A stretch of DNA of 40,302 nucleotides, from positions 1-40,302 of the forward strand of contig NZ_JAPHNL010000276.1 in NCBI RefSeq assembly GCF_026274175.1, given 5' to 3'. The position numbers and the translations under genes were made by a program. This DNA comes from Streptomyces beihaiensis. Its GTDB lineage: Bacteria > Actinomycetota > Actinomycetes > Streptomycetales > Streptomycetaceae. The notes under the pieces are model-generated. The model saw nothing but the letters and a program-made list of their open reading frames with translations. It did not search any database and was not told where the DNA came from. This document shows, in pieces, positions 7,010-16,324 of this stretch. The stretch's first letter is position 1. Every line of letters begins with the position of its first letter.

Positions 7010-8074
7010 ATGAACAAGCGTCTGCGCGGCGTGACCATCGCCGCCGCTGTCACCACGATGGCCGTGTCGCTCGCAGCTTGCGGTAAGGCCGGCGGTGGCG
7101 ACTCCGCGGCCAAGGGCAGCAGCACCAAGATCGGTCTGCTCCTTCCGGAGAACAAGACCGCCCGCTACGAGGCTCTGGACAAGCCGCAGTTCGAGAAGGC
7201 CGTCAAGGACGCCTGCTCGAGCTGCGACGTCGTCTACAACAACGCCGTCTCTGACGTCTCCAAGCAGAAGCAGCAGTTCGACCAGCTGATAGCCGACGGC
7301 GTCAAGGTCATCGCCCTCGACCCGGTGGACGCCGAGAAGGCCGCCTCCTGGGTGAAGACCGCCCAGTCGAAGAAGGTGAAGGTCGTCGCCTACGACCGCG
7401 CCATCGCCGGTGCCGACGCCTACGTGAGCTTCGACAACACCAAGGTCGGTGAGCTCCAGGGGCAGGCTCTGCTCGACGCTCTCGGCTCCAAGGCGTCCTC
7501 CGCCAACGTCGTGATGATCAACGGTGACGAGAAGGACCCGAACGCCGCCCTGTTCAAGGCCGGCGCGCACAAGGCGCTCGACGGCAAGGTCGGCAAGATC
7601 GCCTACGAGGCGTCCGGCGAGTGGGACCCGAAGATCGCCGGTGAGAAGATGGCCGCCGCCATCTCCTCGGTCGGCAAGAGCAAGATCGACGCCGTCTACT
7701 CCGCCAACGACGGCATGGCCGGCGGTATCGTCACGGCCCTGCAGAACGCCGGCATCAAGGGCATCCCGGTCAGCGGCCAGGACGCCGAGCTCGCGGGCAT
7801 CCAGCGCATCGTCGCGGGCACCCAGACGTTCACGATCTACAAGTCTCCGCTGCAGGAGGCCCCGGTCGCCGCCCAGTTCGCCGTCAACCTGCTCAAGGGC
7901 AAGAGCATCGGCGCGCAGAGCACGACCGACGGTGTGCCGTCCACGCTGCTCAAGCCGGTCGTGGTCAACAAGAGCAACATCGAGTCCACGGTCGTCAAGG
8001 ACGGCATCTACAAGGTCTCCGACATCTGCACCGCGGACCTCAAGTCCAAGTGCGCCGCGTTGGGCATCAAGTAG
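7010..8074 (+). CDS. xylF: Xylose-type ABC transporter substrate-binding lipoprotein
   Basis: A 354-residue periplasmic-binding-protein-like (type I fold) sugar receptor. A lipoprotein signal ends in VSLAAC (Cys24). The mature part has ribose/xylose-binding family features: KIGLLLPENKTARYE, a VIALDPVDAE segment, VAYDR, SANDGMAGGI and the hinge VSGQDAE. ATG 7010 is chosen because AGGGAGGT lies 9 bases upstream and the lipobox then falls at the normal distance. It would deliver xylose, or a similar pentose, to the XylH channel. The next gene is 328 bp away, with hairpins between, which is wide for one operon. Confidence 0.88.
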   Translation: MNKRLRGVTIAAAVTTMAVSLAACGKAGGGDSAAKGSSTKIGLLLPENKTARYEALDKPQFEKAVKDACSSCDVVYNNAVSDVSKQKQQFDQLIADGVKVIALDPVDAEKAASWVKTAQSKKVKVVAYDRAIAGADAYVSFDNTKVGELQGQALLDALGSKASSANVVMINGDEKDPNAALFKAGAHKALDGKVGKIAYEASGEWDPKIAGEKMAAAISSVGKSKIDAVYSANDGMAGGIVTALQNAGIKGIPVSGQDAELAGIQRIVAGTQTFTIYKSPLQEAPVAAQFAVNLLKGKSIGAQSTTDGVPSTLLKPVVVNKSNIESTVVKDGIYKVSDICTADLKSKCAALGIK

Positions 8075-8402
8075 CCGATCCCGCCGAGGAGCCGTCCGGC
8101 GGCAGGTCGCCCCGCGCGACGCCCTGACCGCCCGCCTCGCTCCCGGCGGCCCCCGGCGCCCCGACCCGCGTGCGGCCCGCGTCCGCACCGCGGCGGGGCG
8201 CCCCCCCGGCGGCCCGAGCCGCCCTCCGGAAGCCCCTCGACGACGCGTCGGGACACGGCTTCCCCCCTCACCGTCCGGCACCCCGCCGACCACAGGACCC
8301 CGCTGTCGTAGGGGTGCCGGGCGAGTCCCCCTCAGAGAGCTTTGGCGCTGCACCGGCGGCGCGTTACGCCCGCCCGGCCAGGCGGCGAAGGAGTTGGTTC
8401 AC
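8075..8402 (+). other. Long structured intergenic region xylF-xylG
   Basis: These 328 bp hold no recognisable gene. Two inverted repeats are visible: CCGCCG/CGGCGG (8081-8086 and 8097-8102), directly after the xylF stop, and a perfect 10-bp pair CCGGCACCCC/GGGGTGCCGG (8275-8284 and 8311-8320). They may give partial termination or mRNA protection, raising the amount of binding protein over transporter. Confidence 0.55.
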
Positions 8403-9182
8403 GTGTCACAGGCGCCCGTGCTGGCGCTGCGTGGGATCTTCAAGCGATTCGGAGCGGTCCAGGTCCTCTCCGGCGTCGATCTCGAAGTCCGTGCAGGTGA
8501 AGTCGTCGCCCTGGTCGGCGACAACGGTGCAGGAAAGTCCACGCTGGTCAAGACGATCACCGGCGTCCACCCCATCGACGAGGGAACCATCGAGTGGGAG
8601 GGCGCGCCGGTCCAGATCAACCGGCCGCACGACTCGCAGAACCTCGGTATCGCGACCGTCTACCAGGACCTCGCGCTCTGCGACAACCTCGACGTCGTCG
8701 CCAACCTGTTCCTCGGCCGAGAGATCAAGAAGGGTGGCGTCCTCGACGAGGTGGCCATGGAGAAGCGGGCCAACGACCTGCTCTCCACCCTCTCCATCCG
8801 CATCCCCAGCGTCCGGATCCCCGTCGCCGCTCTCTCCGGCGGCCAGCGGCAGGTCGTCGCCATCGCCCGCGCGCTGGTCGGCGACCCCAAGATCGTGATC
8901 CTGGACGAGCCGACCGCGGCCCTCGGCGTGGAGCAGACCGCACAGGTCCTCGACCTGGTCGAGCGGCTGCGCGAGCGGGGCCTCGGTGTCATCCTCATCA
9001 GCCACAACATGGCCGACGTGAAGGCTGTGGCCGACACCGTGGCCGTGCTGCGTCTGGGTCGCAACAACGGCACCTTCCTGGTGGCCGACACCAGTCACGA
9101 AGAGATCATCGCCGCGATCACCGGTGCCACGGACAACGCCGTGACCCGTCGCCAGAGCCGCGGTGCGGAGGCAGCGAAGTGA
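8403..9182 (+). CDS. xylG: Sugar ABC transporter ATP-binding protein, single domain
   Basis: A 259-residue protein starting at GTG 8403, with AAGGAG nine bases upstream. One nucleotide-binding domain is complete: Walker A GDNGAGKST (39-47), signature LSGGQ (144-148), Walker B ILDEP with Asp168-Glu169, and switch His201. E. coli XylG and RbsA are about 500 residues with two such domains. This protein has only one, so two copies must serve the permease. It powers XylH on the cytoplasmic face. The last four bases, GTGA, overlap the xylH start. Confidence 0.88.
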   Translation: MSQAPVLALRGIFKRFGAVQVLSGVDLEVRAGEVVALVGDNGAGKSTLVKTITGVHPIDEGTIEWEGAPVQINRPHDSQNLGIATVYQDLALCDNLDVVANLFLGREIKKGGVLDEVAMEKRANDLLSTLSIRIPSVRIPVAALSGGQRQVVAIARALVGDPKIVILDEPTAALGVEQTAQVLDLVERLRERGLGVILISHNMADVKAVADTVAVLRLGRNNGTFLVADTSHEEIIAAITGATDNAVTRRQSRGAEAAK

Positions 9183-10501
9183 GCAAGAGCCCCCAGAACA
9201 CCAGCGAGGCCCCGGTGCCCGAACCGCGCTCGGAGGCCGTTGCCGACGAGACCGCCGTCACCGAGACCCCGGCCGCCGGGGCCGTCCCCGTCGGGGACCC
9301 CCGCCTCCTCGTCCGCGACCAGGGCTTCAAGGGATACGTCGAGGAGTTCCGGCGCAAGATCCGCTCGGGCGAACTCGGCTCCCTGCCGGTCATCGTCGGC
9401 CTGATCGTCATCGGCACCGTCTTCCAGGCGCTGACCGGCAACTTCATCACGCCGTACAACCTCGACCAGATCACGCTCTACGCCGTTGGCCCCGGCATCA
9501 TGGCCACCGGCATCGTCTTCGTGCTGCTGCTCGGCGAGATCGACCTCGCCGTCGGTTCGGTGGCGGGACTCGCCGGATCCGTGTGGGGCGTGCTCGGCGC
9601 GCACATGCCGGACTCGCTCGCCATCGTGCTCGGCATCCTGTCCGGCACCGTCATCGGCGCCTTCCACGGCATCGTCTTCGCCAAGATCGGTGTGCCCGCG
9701 TTCGTCGTGACCCTCGCCGGCTTCCTCGGCTGGGCCGGCATGCAGACCTGGGTGATGGGTGACAAGTCCACCATCACCACCCCGATCGGCAGCTTCGTCA
9801 ACGACCTCACCAAGTACTACTTCTCCGACGTGGCCGCCGCCTACGGTCTCGCCCTCGTCGTCGTCGTGGCGTTCTACCTCGCCCAGCTGCGCGACCACCA
9901 CCGCCGCAAGGCTGCCGGGCTGGCCCACCGCGCGCAGAGCGAGATGATCCTGCGGACGGCGCTCGTCGCGGTGCTGGTCTTCGTCGCCGCGTACGGCTTC
10001 AACCAGGAGCAGGGGCTGCCCCTCTCGCTGGTGATCTTCCTGGCGATCCTGCTGTTCACCGACTTCGTACTGCGCCGCACCACGTACGGCCGCCAGGTCT
10101 TCGCGGTCGGCGGCGGCAGCGAGGCGGCTCGCCGCGCCGGTATCAGCGTGGCGTGGATCCGCATCTCGGTCTTCATGATCTCCGGCACGCTCGGCGCGAT
10201 CGGCGGCCTGTTCCTCGCCTCCGCGACGGGCGGCGCCGACCGCTCCCTCGGCGGCGGCAACCAGCTCATGATGGTCATCGCCGCGGCGGTCATCGGCGGT
10301 ACGTCCCTGTTCGGCGGACGCGGCAAGGTCTGGTCGGCGCTGCTCGGCATCCTGGTCATCCAGTCGATCGTCCAGGGGCTCAACCAGCTCAACCTGTCCT
10401 CGAACGCGATCCAGTACATGATCACCGGTGCTGTGCTGCTGATCGCTGTGATCATCGACTCGATCTCCCGCAAGACCCAGAGGTCGGCGGGCCGCGGCTG
10501 A
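9179..10501 (+). CDS. xylH: Sugar ABC transporter permease, xylose type
   Basis: A 440-residue permease of the branched-chain/ribose (CUT2) class. It starts at GTG 9179, overlapping the xylG stop by 4 bp. A hydrophilic N-terminal extension of about 65 residues precedes roughly ten membrane segments. Typical family stretches are LLGEIDLAVGSVAGLAG, IGVPAFVVTLAGFLGWAG, GRQVFAVGGGSEAARRAGI and GGTSLFGGRGKVWSALLG. It forms the channel for sugar from XylF, powered by XylG. A terminator lies 17 bp after the stop. Confidence 0.9.
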   Translation: MSKSPQNTSEAPVPEPRSEAVADETAVTETPAAGAVPVGDPRLLVRDQGFKGYVEEFRRKIRSGELGSLPVIVGLIVIGTVFQALTGNFITPYNLDQITLYAVGPGIMATGIVFVLLLGEIDLAVGSVAGLAGSVWGVLGAHMPDSLAIVLGILSGTVIGAFHGIVFAKIGVPAFVVTLAGFLGWAGMQTWVMGDKSTITTPIGSFVNDLTKYYFSDVAAAYGLALVVVVAFYLAQLRDHHRRKAAGLAHRAQSEMILRTALVAVLVFVAAYGFNQEQGLPLSLVIFLAILLFTDFVLRRTTYGRQVFAVGGGSEAARRAGISVAWIRISVFMISGTLGAIGGLFLASATGGADRSLGGGNQLMMVIAAAVIGGTSLFGGRGKVWSALLGILVIQSIVQGLNQLNLSSNAIQYMITGAVLLIAVIIDSISRKTQRSAGRG

Positions 10502-10517
10502 CGGCCGTACAACAGAC

Positions 10518-10557
10518 TGACGGTGCCCGGCGGCAAAGGCGACGCCGGGCACCGTCA
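10518..10557 (+). terminator. Hairpin ending xylFGH
   Basis: Perfect 15-bp arms at 10518-10532 and 10543-10557 around a 10-nt loop, starting 17 bp after the xylH stop. Confidence 0.88.
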
Positions 10558-10739
10558 TGCGTGCGCTCTCTCGCCCCTGACCGAGCGTTCCCCCGACGGG
10601 GGCCGCCGATCGCGTGACATGGAACGCACGGCCCGCCCGATGCCCGAACCCGGGGAACATTAGACTCGACGGACCCGGCATGCTCGAAACAGCCAGGTCC
10701 CAGGACCGGCAAGAACAGCTCTATCGCAAGGAGGCACGG

Positions 10740-12668
10740 GTGCCGCTGCTGACCCGCATCACGGGACCGCGCGATCTGGACCGGCTCAGCCTGGAGCAGC
10801 TGGATCAGCTGGCGGGAGAGATCCGGACCTTCCTCGTCGACGCGGTTTCCAAGACCGGCGGCCACCTCGGCCCCAACCTCGGCGTCGTCGAGCTGACCCT
10901 CGCCCTGCACCGCGTCTTCGAGTCCCCCAAGGACCGGGTCCTGTGGGACACCGGCCACCAGTCCTACGTGCACAAGCTGCTCACCGGCCGCCAGGACTTC
11001 GCCAAGCTGAAGATGAAGGGCGGCCTGTCCGGCTACCCGTCGCGGGCCGAGTCCGAGCACGACGTGATCGAGAACTCGCACGCCTCCACCGTCCTGGGCT
11101 GGGCGGACGGCCTGGCCAAGGCCAACCAGCTGCGCGGCCGCGGAGACGACCACGTCGTCGCGGTCATCGGTGACGGGGCGCTCACCGGCGGTATGGCCTG
11201 GGAGGCACTGAACAACATCGCGGCGGCCAAGGACCGCCCCCTGGTCATCGTCGTCAACGACAACGAGCGCTCGTACGCGCCCACGATCGGCGGCCTCGCC
11301 GACCACCTGGCCACCTTGCGCACCACCAACGGCTACGAGCGCTTCCTGGCCCGCGGCAAGGACATCCTGGAGCGCACCCCGGTCGTCGGGAAACCGATCT
11401 ACGAGACCCTCCACGGCGCCAAGAAGGGCCTGAAGGACTTCATCTCGCCGCAGGGCATGTTCGAGGACCTCGGCCTCAAGTACGTCGGTCCGATCGACGG
11501 CCACGACCTGGAGGCCCTGGAGTCGGCCCTGATGCGCGCCAAGCGGTTCGGCGGCCCGGTCATCGTGCACTGCCTCACCGAGAAGGGCCGCGGCTACCAG
11601 CCCGCCCTCCAGGACGAGGCCGACCGCTTCCACGCCGTCGGCAAGATCCACCCCGACACGGGACTGCCGATCGCCACCTCAGGCGCCGACTGGACCTCCG
11701 TGTTCGGCGAGGAGATGGTCAAGCTCGGCGAGGAGCGCGAGGACATCGTCGCCATCACGGCCGCCATGCTGCAGCCCGTCGGCCTCGACAAGTTCGCCAA
11801 GGCGTTCCCCGAGCGTGTCTACGACGTCGGCATCGCCGAGCAGCACGGCGCGGTGAGCGCGGCGGGCCTGGCCACGGGCGGCCTGCACCCGGTCTTCGCG
11901 GTGTACGCCACGTTCCTCAACCGCGCCTTCGACCAGCTGCTCATGGACGTGGCGCTGCACAGGTGCGGCGTCACCTTCGTCCTGGACCGGGCCGGGGTCA
12001 CCGGCACCGACGGCGCCTCCCACAACGGCATGTGGGACATGTCGATCCTCCAGGTCGTCCCCGGCATCCGGATCGCCGCTCCGCGCGACGCCGACCAGGT
12101 CCGCGCCCAGCTGCGCGAGGCCGTCGCCGTCGACGACGCCCCCACGGTCGTCCGCTACTCCAAGGGCGCCGTCGGCCCGGCCGTCGAGGCCGTCGGCAAG
12201 GTCGGCGGCATGGACGTGCTGCGCGAGCCCGGCACCGCCACGCCCGATGTCCTGCTGGTCTCGGTGGGCGCGCTGGCCCCGATGTGCCTGGAGATCGCGG
12301 ACCTGCTGAACAAGCAGGGCATCACCACCACGGTCGTCGACCCGCGCTGGGTCAAGCCGGTCGACGAGGCCATGGCCCCGCTGGCCGAGCGCCACCGCGT
12401 CGTGGTGACGGTCGAGGACAACTCGCGGGTCGGCGGCGTCGGTTCGGCCGTCGCCCAGGCGTTGCGCGACGCCGGTGTCGACGTCCCGCTGCGCGACTTC
12501 GGCATCCCGCCCCGCTTCCTCGACCACGCCTCCCGCAAGGAGGTCCTGGCGGAGATCGGCCTGACCGCGCCCGACATCGCCCGCCAGGTCACGGGCCTGG
12601 TGGCCAAGCTGGACGGCCGCTTCGAGCAGCGCGCGGCCTCGGAAGCGGTGGAGCCGGCGCGGGACTGA
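10740..12668 (+). CDS. dxs: 1-deoxy-D-xylulose-5-phosphate synthase
   Basis: A 642-residue, full-length thiamine-diphosphate enzyme. It condenses pyruvate and glyceraldehyde 3-phosphate to DXP, the entry step of the MEP pathway for isoprenoids. Seen: [13 protein letters not shown], the thiamine-diphosphate/Mg motif [15 protein letters not shown]...NDN, catalytic Glu367 in YDVGIAEQH, and the transketolase C-terminal domain ending near 620. GTG 10740 is chosen because AAGGAGG (10728-10734) lies five bases upstream and [13 protein letters not shown] is the usual N-terminus. TAGACT at 10661-10666 is a possible -10 box. It stands alone between two terminators. Confidence 0.95.
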   Translation: MPLLTRITGPRDLDRLSLEQLDQLAGEIRTFLVDAVSKTGGHLGPNLGVVELTLALHRVFESPKDRVLWDTGHQSYVHKLLTGRQDFAKLKMKGGLSGYPSRAESEHDVIENSHASTVLGWADGLAKANQLRGRGDDHVVAVIGDGALTGGMAWEALNNIAAAKDRPLVIVVNDNERSYAPTIGGLADHLATLRTTNGYERFLARGKDILERTPVVGKPIYETLHGAKKGLKDFISPQGMFEDLGLKYVGPIDGHDLEALESALMRAKRFGGPVIVHCLTEKGRGYQPALQDEADRFHAVGKIHPDTGLPIATSGADWTSVFGEEMVKLGEEREDIVAITAAMLQPVGLDKFAKAFPERVYDVGIAEQHGAVSAAGLATGGLHPVFAVYATFLNRAFDQLLMDVALHRCGVTFVLDRAGVTGTDGASHNGMWDMSILQVVPGIRIAAPRDADQVRAQLREAVAVDDAPTVVRYSKGAVGPAVEAVGKVGGMDVLREPGTATPDVLLVSVGALAPMCLEIADLLNKQGITTTVVDPRWVKPVDEAMAPLAERHRVVVTVEDNSRVGGVGSAVAQALRDAGVDVPLRDFGIPPRFLDHASRKEVLAEIGLTAPDIARQVTGLVAKLDGRFEQRAASEAVEPARD

Positions 12669-12681
12669 GCGCGGGCCCAGG

Positions 12682-12724
12682 ACGGGAGCCGGGGTTCACC
12701 CATTGGGTGGACCCCGGCTCCCGT
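12682..12724 (+). terminator. Very long hairpin ending dxs
   Basis: Arms 12682-12701 and 12705-12724 pair over 20 bp with the loop ATT. The only imperfection is a T-G position (12696/12710) that can wobble-pair in RNA. It lies 13 bp after the dxs stop and 73 bp before the permease start. Confidence 0.92.
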
Positions 12725-12796
12725 TCGCGTGCCACCACGCCCCCTCGGCTCCGCCGGAGGCAACCATGTCGGAGACGACACGCGTGGGAGGTACCT

Positions 12797-14299
12797 GTGG
12801 CCAGCACCCTCTTCAGGACGAAGAAGGTCGAGCAATCCATCCTCGACACCGAGGAACCGGAGCACGCGCTCAAGAAGTCCCTGTCGGCGCTCGACCTGAC
12901 CGTCTTCGGCGTCGGCGTGATCATCGGCACCGGCATCTTCGTCCTGACCGGCACGGTCGCCAAGAACAACGCGGGCCCCGCCGTCGCGCTGGCCTTCGTC
13001 GCCGCCGCGGTGGCCTGCGCACTGGCCGCGCTGTGCTACGCCGAGTTCGCCTCCACCGTGCCGGTCGCCGGTTCCGCCTACACCTTCTCGTACGCCTCGC
13101 TGGGCGAACTGCCCGCCTGGGTCATCGGCTGGGACCTCGTGCTGGAGTTCGCCCTCGGCACGGCGGTGGTCGCCGTCGGCTGGTCGGGCTACATCCGCTC
13201 CCTGATGGACAACGTGGGCTGGCACCTGCCCGACTCCCTCGGCGGCCGCGACGGCGCCCACGGCTTCGGCTTCGACATCCTGGCCGCCGCGCTCGTCCTG
13301 GTGCTCACGGCGATCCTCGTGTTCGGCATGAAGCTGTCCGCGAGGGTCACGCAGGTCGTCGTCGCGATCAAGGTGACGGTCGTCCTGATCGTGATCGTCG
13401 CCGGCGCCTTCTTCATCACCAGCGACAACTACCACCCGTTCATCCCGAAGTCCCAGCCGGTGGCGGCGGGCGGGAACCTCAAGGCACCGCTGATCGAGCT
13501 GATCTTCGGCTGGGCGCCCTCGAACTTCGGCGTGATGGGCATCTTCACCGCCGCCTCGGTCGTGTTCTTCGCGTTCATCGGCTTCGACATCGTCGCCACC
13601 GCCGCCGAGGAGACGAAGAACCCCCAGCGCGACATGCCCCGGGGCATCATCGGCTCCCTGGTGATCTGCACCGTGCTGTACGTGGCGGTCTCGCTCGTCG
13701 TCACCGGCATGGAGAAGTACACCCGGCTCTCGGTGGACGCGCCGCTCGCCGACGCCTTCAAGGCCGTGGGACACCCGTGGTTCGCGGGCGTGATCAGCTT
13801 CGGCGCGGCCGTCGGCCTGACCACGGTCTGCATGATCCTGCTGCTCGGCCAGACCCGGGTGTTCTTCGCGATGAGCCGCGACGGTCTGCTGCCGCGCTTC
13901 TTCTCCCACGTCCACCCGAAGTTCAGGACGCCGTACCGCCCGACCATCCTGCTGGGTGTGATCATCGCGGTCATCGCGGGCTTCACCAGCCTCAGCGCAC
14001 TCGCCGACCTGGTCAACATCGGCACCCTGTTCGCGTTCGTCGTCGTCGCGATCGGTGTCCTCGTGCTGCGCAGGACCCGCCCCGACCTGCCCCGCGCCTT
14101 CCGCACCCCCTTCGTGCCGGTCATCCCCGTGCTGTCGGTGTGCGCCTCGCTGTGGCTGATGCTCAACCTGCCGGCCGAGACCTGGATCCGGTTCGGCGTC
14201 TGGATGGTCATCGGCTTCGTCGTGTACTTCCTGTACAGCCGCCACAGCAGCCGGCTCGCCGCCGAAGGCGCCGCCGCGGCGGACGGCGAAGCCTCGTAG
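12797..14299 (+). CDS. APC-family amino acid permease
   Basis: A 500-residue inner-membrane transporter with about twelve membrane segments. The APC signature is clear: GVGVIIGTGIFVLTG near residue 42, FFAFIGFDIVATAAEETKNPQRDMPRGI in the middle, and GQTRVFFAMSRDGLLP. It resembles the cationic amino-acid transporter (CAT/YfnA) group. GTG 12797 is chosen because GGGAG (12786-12790) precedes it by six bases. An ATG at 12766 is out of frame. Substrate is not readable from sequence; basic or branched-chain amino acids are most likely. Confidence 0.88.
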   Translation: MASTLFRTKKVEQSILDTEEPEHALKKSLSALDLTVFGVGVIIGTGIFVLTGTVAKNNAGPAVALAFVAAAVACALAALCYAEFASTVPVAGSAYTFSYASLGELPAWVIGWDLVLEFALGTAVVAVGWSGYIRSLMDNVGWHLPDSLGGRDGAHGFGFDILAAALVLVLTAILVFGMKLSARVTQVVVAIKVTVVLIVIVAGAFFITSDNYHPFIPKSQPVAAGGNLKAPLIELIFGWAPSNFGVMGIFTAASVVFFAFIGFDIVATAAEETKNPQRDMPRGIIGSLVICTVLYVAVSLVVTGMEKYTRLSVDAPLADAFKAVGHPWFAGVISFGAAVGLTTVCMILLLGQTRVFFAMSRDGLLPRFFSHVHPKFRTPYRPTILLGVIIAVIAGFTSLSALADLVNIGTLFAFVVVAIGVLVLRRTRPDLPRAFRTPFVPVIPVLSVCASLWLMLNLPAETWIRFGVWMVIGFVVYFLYSRHSSRLAAEGAAAADGEAS

Positions 14300-14330
14300 G
14301 CGCACCCGGTGGACGCGGACGCGGTCTCGC

Positions 14331-14681
14331 CTACGGGTACACGGTCCGCGGGCCCTCGCACGTCGCGCCCAGCTCCTCGACCCGGCGGCGCAGTTCACGG
14401 TCGGCCGTGATCACCACGCAGGGGCCGTCGGCCGCCGCGGCCACCGCCACGATGTGGTCGTCGCCCTCGCCGGGAGCCTCCTCCACCCGGACACCGGGCA
14501 GCGGCTCGACACCCCGTGCCTTGCCCTCCACCACCAGCACGATGTCCAGGCCCGGGTGCTCGTCCGCGTAGCGGGCGAGACGGTCGCGCAGGCGGAGTGC
14601 GGCGGCCCGCCGATCACGCCACCAGCCGTCGGGCACGGAGCCGACCACATTGGCCCCGTCGACCACGAGTAGTCGTTTCAT
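14331..14681 (-). CDS. Small NYN-domain (PIN-like) protein, putative RNase
   Basis: A 116-residue protein with N-terminal LLVVDGANVVGS, the first acidic motif of NYN/PIN-like nucleases. Further conserved acidic residues lie in GEGDDHIV and VVITADRELRRRV. The family folds like FLAP/PIN nucleases and may cleave RNA, using three or four clustered aspartates with Mg. ATG 14681 has GAGGG only two or three bases upstream. It lies 43 bp downstream of the LCP gene on the same strand and converges on the permease gene, with 31 bp between their ends and only a weak 7-bp inverted repeat (14314-14320/14344-14350). Confidence 0.75.
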   Translation of the reverse strand: MKRLLVVDGANVVGSVPDGWWRDRRAAALRLRDRLARYADEHPGLDIVLVVEGKARGVEPLPGVRVEEAPGEGDDHIVAVAAAADGPCVVITADRELRRRVEELGATCEGPRTVYP

Positions 14682-14724
14682 GCCCTCAGGATGGCAGGGA
14701 CAACCGCGGTGCTCCGGACCGGTC

Positions 14725-15819
14725 CTAGCCGCCCGTCGCGGGAGACTTCTTGGCCGACGCGGGGATGGTCTTGTCCTCCCGCAGGGCCTTCCACAACGTG
14801 CTCGCCTGGGGTTCGGCCACGTCGACCCGGTTGGGGTCCTGCTTGTCGTAGGCCACGGGCAGCATGATGGTCTCCATGGTGGAGGGGCTCACGCCGTTCA
14901 GGCTCCGGCCGAAGCTCGCCAGCTTGGTGAGTGAGGCGAGCCCGGAGTCCGTGGTCAGCGACTTGGTCAGTCCGTTCGCGATCTTGTACGACTTGGTGGG
15001 GCTGCCCAGCAGGTCCTGCTTCTTGATCTCGCTCAGCAGCGCGATGAGGAACTGCTGCTGCAGACCGATGCGCCCGAGGTCGCTGCCGTCCCCGATGCCG
15101 TGCCGGGTACGTACGAACGCCAGCGACTGGGTGCCGTTCAGCTTGTGGGTGCCCGCGGTGAGGTCGAGTCCGCTCTGCTTGTCGTGGATGTCCTGGTCGA
15201 CGGTGACCGTCACGCCGCCGATGGCGTCGACGAGACCCTTGAAGCCGGCGAAGTCGATCTCCACGAAATGGTCCATGCGGATCCCGGACATCTTCTCCAC
15301 CGTCTTGACCACGCAGGCCGGTCCGGCCACGGAGTAGACGGAGTTGAACATCACACGGCGCCTGGAGGGCAGTGTGGAGCCGCTGGGGGTCGTGCACTCG
15401 GGACGGGTGACGAGTGTGTCACGCGGAATGCTCACCGCGACGGCCCGCTTGCGGCCCTCCGGTATGTGCAGCACGAGCGTCGTGTCGGAGCGGGCCCCGG
15501 CGACCTTGCCGGTTCCGAGCGAGGCGTTCGCCCCGGCGCGCGAGTCCGAGCCCAGGATGAGAATGTTCTGCCCGGACGTGGGCAGCTTCTCGGGCCGGTC
15601 CTTGCCGAGCGCCTTGTTCAGGTCGACGCCCTTGATGTTGTTGTCGAGCTTGTTGTAGAGCCAGTAGGCGGTCCCGCCCGCGGCCAGTACGACGACGACC
15701 AGGCCCAGCAGGACGATCCGAAGGGTGCGCCTGCCGCGGCCGCGCTTCTTCTTGCGGCTTCGGCTCGTGGGGGCCGCGCCGTCCGTACCGCGGTGCGATG
15801 GGGTCGAGACATGGCTCAT
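14725..15819 (-). CDS. LytR-CpsA-Psr (LCP) family cell-wall glycopolymer ligase
   Basis: A 364-residue protein. A basic cytoplasmic tail (RKKKRGRGRR) is followed by one membrane segment (about 33-55) and an extracellular LCP domain (about 80-260). It shows ILGSDSRAG, RSDTTLVLHI, VAVSIPRDTLV and the distal FVRTRHGIGDGSDLGRIGLQQQFL, which supply the arginines and aspartates that bind the polyprenyl pyrophosphate substrate. LCP enzymes transfer undecaprenyl-linked anionic polymers such as teichoic acids or capsule to peptidoglycan. The start at 15819 is chosen because the upstream in-frame Met codons precede only low-complexity residues. It lies next to the Stealth glycan locus and is divergent from it, making it a candidate for anchoring that product. 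Confidence 0.87.
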   Translation of the reverse strand: MSHVSTPSHRGTDGAAPTSRSRKKKRGRGRRTLRIVLLGLVVVVLAAGGTAYWLYNKLDNNIKGVDLNKALGKDRPEKLPTSGQNILILGSDSRAGANASLGTGKVAGARSDTTLVLHIPEGRKRAVAVSIPRDTLVTRPECTTPSGSTLPSRRRVMFNSVYSVAGPACVVKTVEKMSGIRMDHFVEIDFAGFKGLVDAIGGVTVTVDQDIHDKQSGLDLTAGTHKLNGTQSLAFVRTRHGIGDGSDLGRIGLQQQFLIALLSEIKKQDLLGSPTKSYKIANGLTKSLTTDSGLASLTKLASFGRSLNGVSPSTMETIMLPVAYDKQDPNRVDVAEPQASTLWKALREDKTIPASAKKSPATGG

Positions 15820-16324
15820 CGTGTGCCTGAGTCCTCGTAGGTCGTGCCCGGGGGGCAGGTGATCGGCGGGACTCGGGTGGGGGGTGAGCCGGTCCGTGGT
15901 GTGCCTGGACTGACCCCGCACTATAGCCATGGATTCGACTGAGCGTGCGAAATCGATGACCTCATCGTGCATACGATCGGAATTTTCGGTGAACCCCGAG
16001 CTGGGCGCACAGGTCTTCGCGCGCTCGCGCCCTCGCGGCCTCACGGTCCGCGGTGGCCGTCGCGCGCCGGGCCGAAGTCGCCGCCGCCCCGGTCGGGACG
16101 GTCTCGGTCCTCGGGTGTTCGCTCACGTACACGGCGAGCCGGTCGCACGGCTGTGCGACGCGGCCGCGCCGCCCCCGCCGCAGCTGTCGGAATGGTCCGC
16201 GGCCTCAGGGGCGGAGGCGGGCGCCTCGACGATGTGTTCGACGGGCGGGCATATGATGTGCCGGTTCCATGGGGAGTGTGTCGGAGACGCAACCGGCGCG
16301 GGAAGCGGGAAGGTCGAGCGAGCC
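15820..16324. promoter_or_regulatory. Divergent promoter region between the LCP and propeller-like genes
   Basis: 505 bp without a convincing gene. On the minus strand TATAGT (15920-15925) is a good -10 hexamer for the LCP gene. On the plus strand TATGAT (16252-16257) is a good -10 for the propeller-like gene. Neither has a clear -35 box, so an alternative sigma factor is possible. The open frame running through this region is rejected as an N-terminal extension because its composition is unlike the paralogue. Confidence 0.45.

Noticed and set aside
9095-10681. 528-codon open frame antisense to xylH
   Set aside because: Asp/Glu/Arg/His-rich low-complexity product typical of antisense shadows; xylH itself is clearly real.
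10558-10739. Thiamine-diphosphate riboswitch before dxs
   Set aside because: DXS uses thiamine diphosphate, but I see no THI-box-like conserved core in the leader.
12766-12796. ATG 12766 as the permease start
   Set aside because: It is out of frame with the permease; GTG 12797 with GGGAG upstream is in frame.
12155-14398. 747-codon open frame antisense to dxs and the permease
   Set aside because: Spans two unrelated genes and a terminator and gives a charged low-complexity product with no family features.
15929-16324. 132-residue N-terminal extension of propeller-like protein A
   Set aside because: Arg/Pro-rich, absent from the paralogue, and the ribosome site favours ATG 16325.
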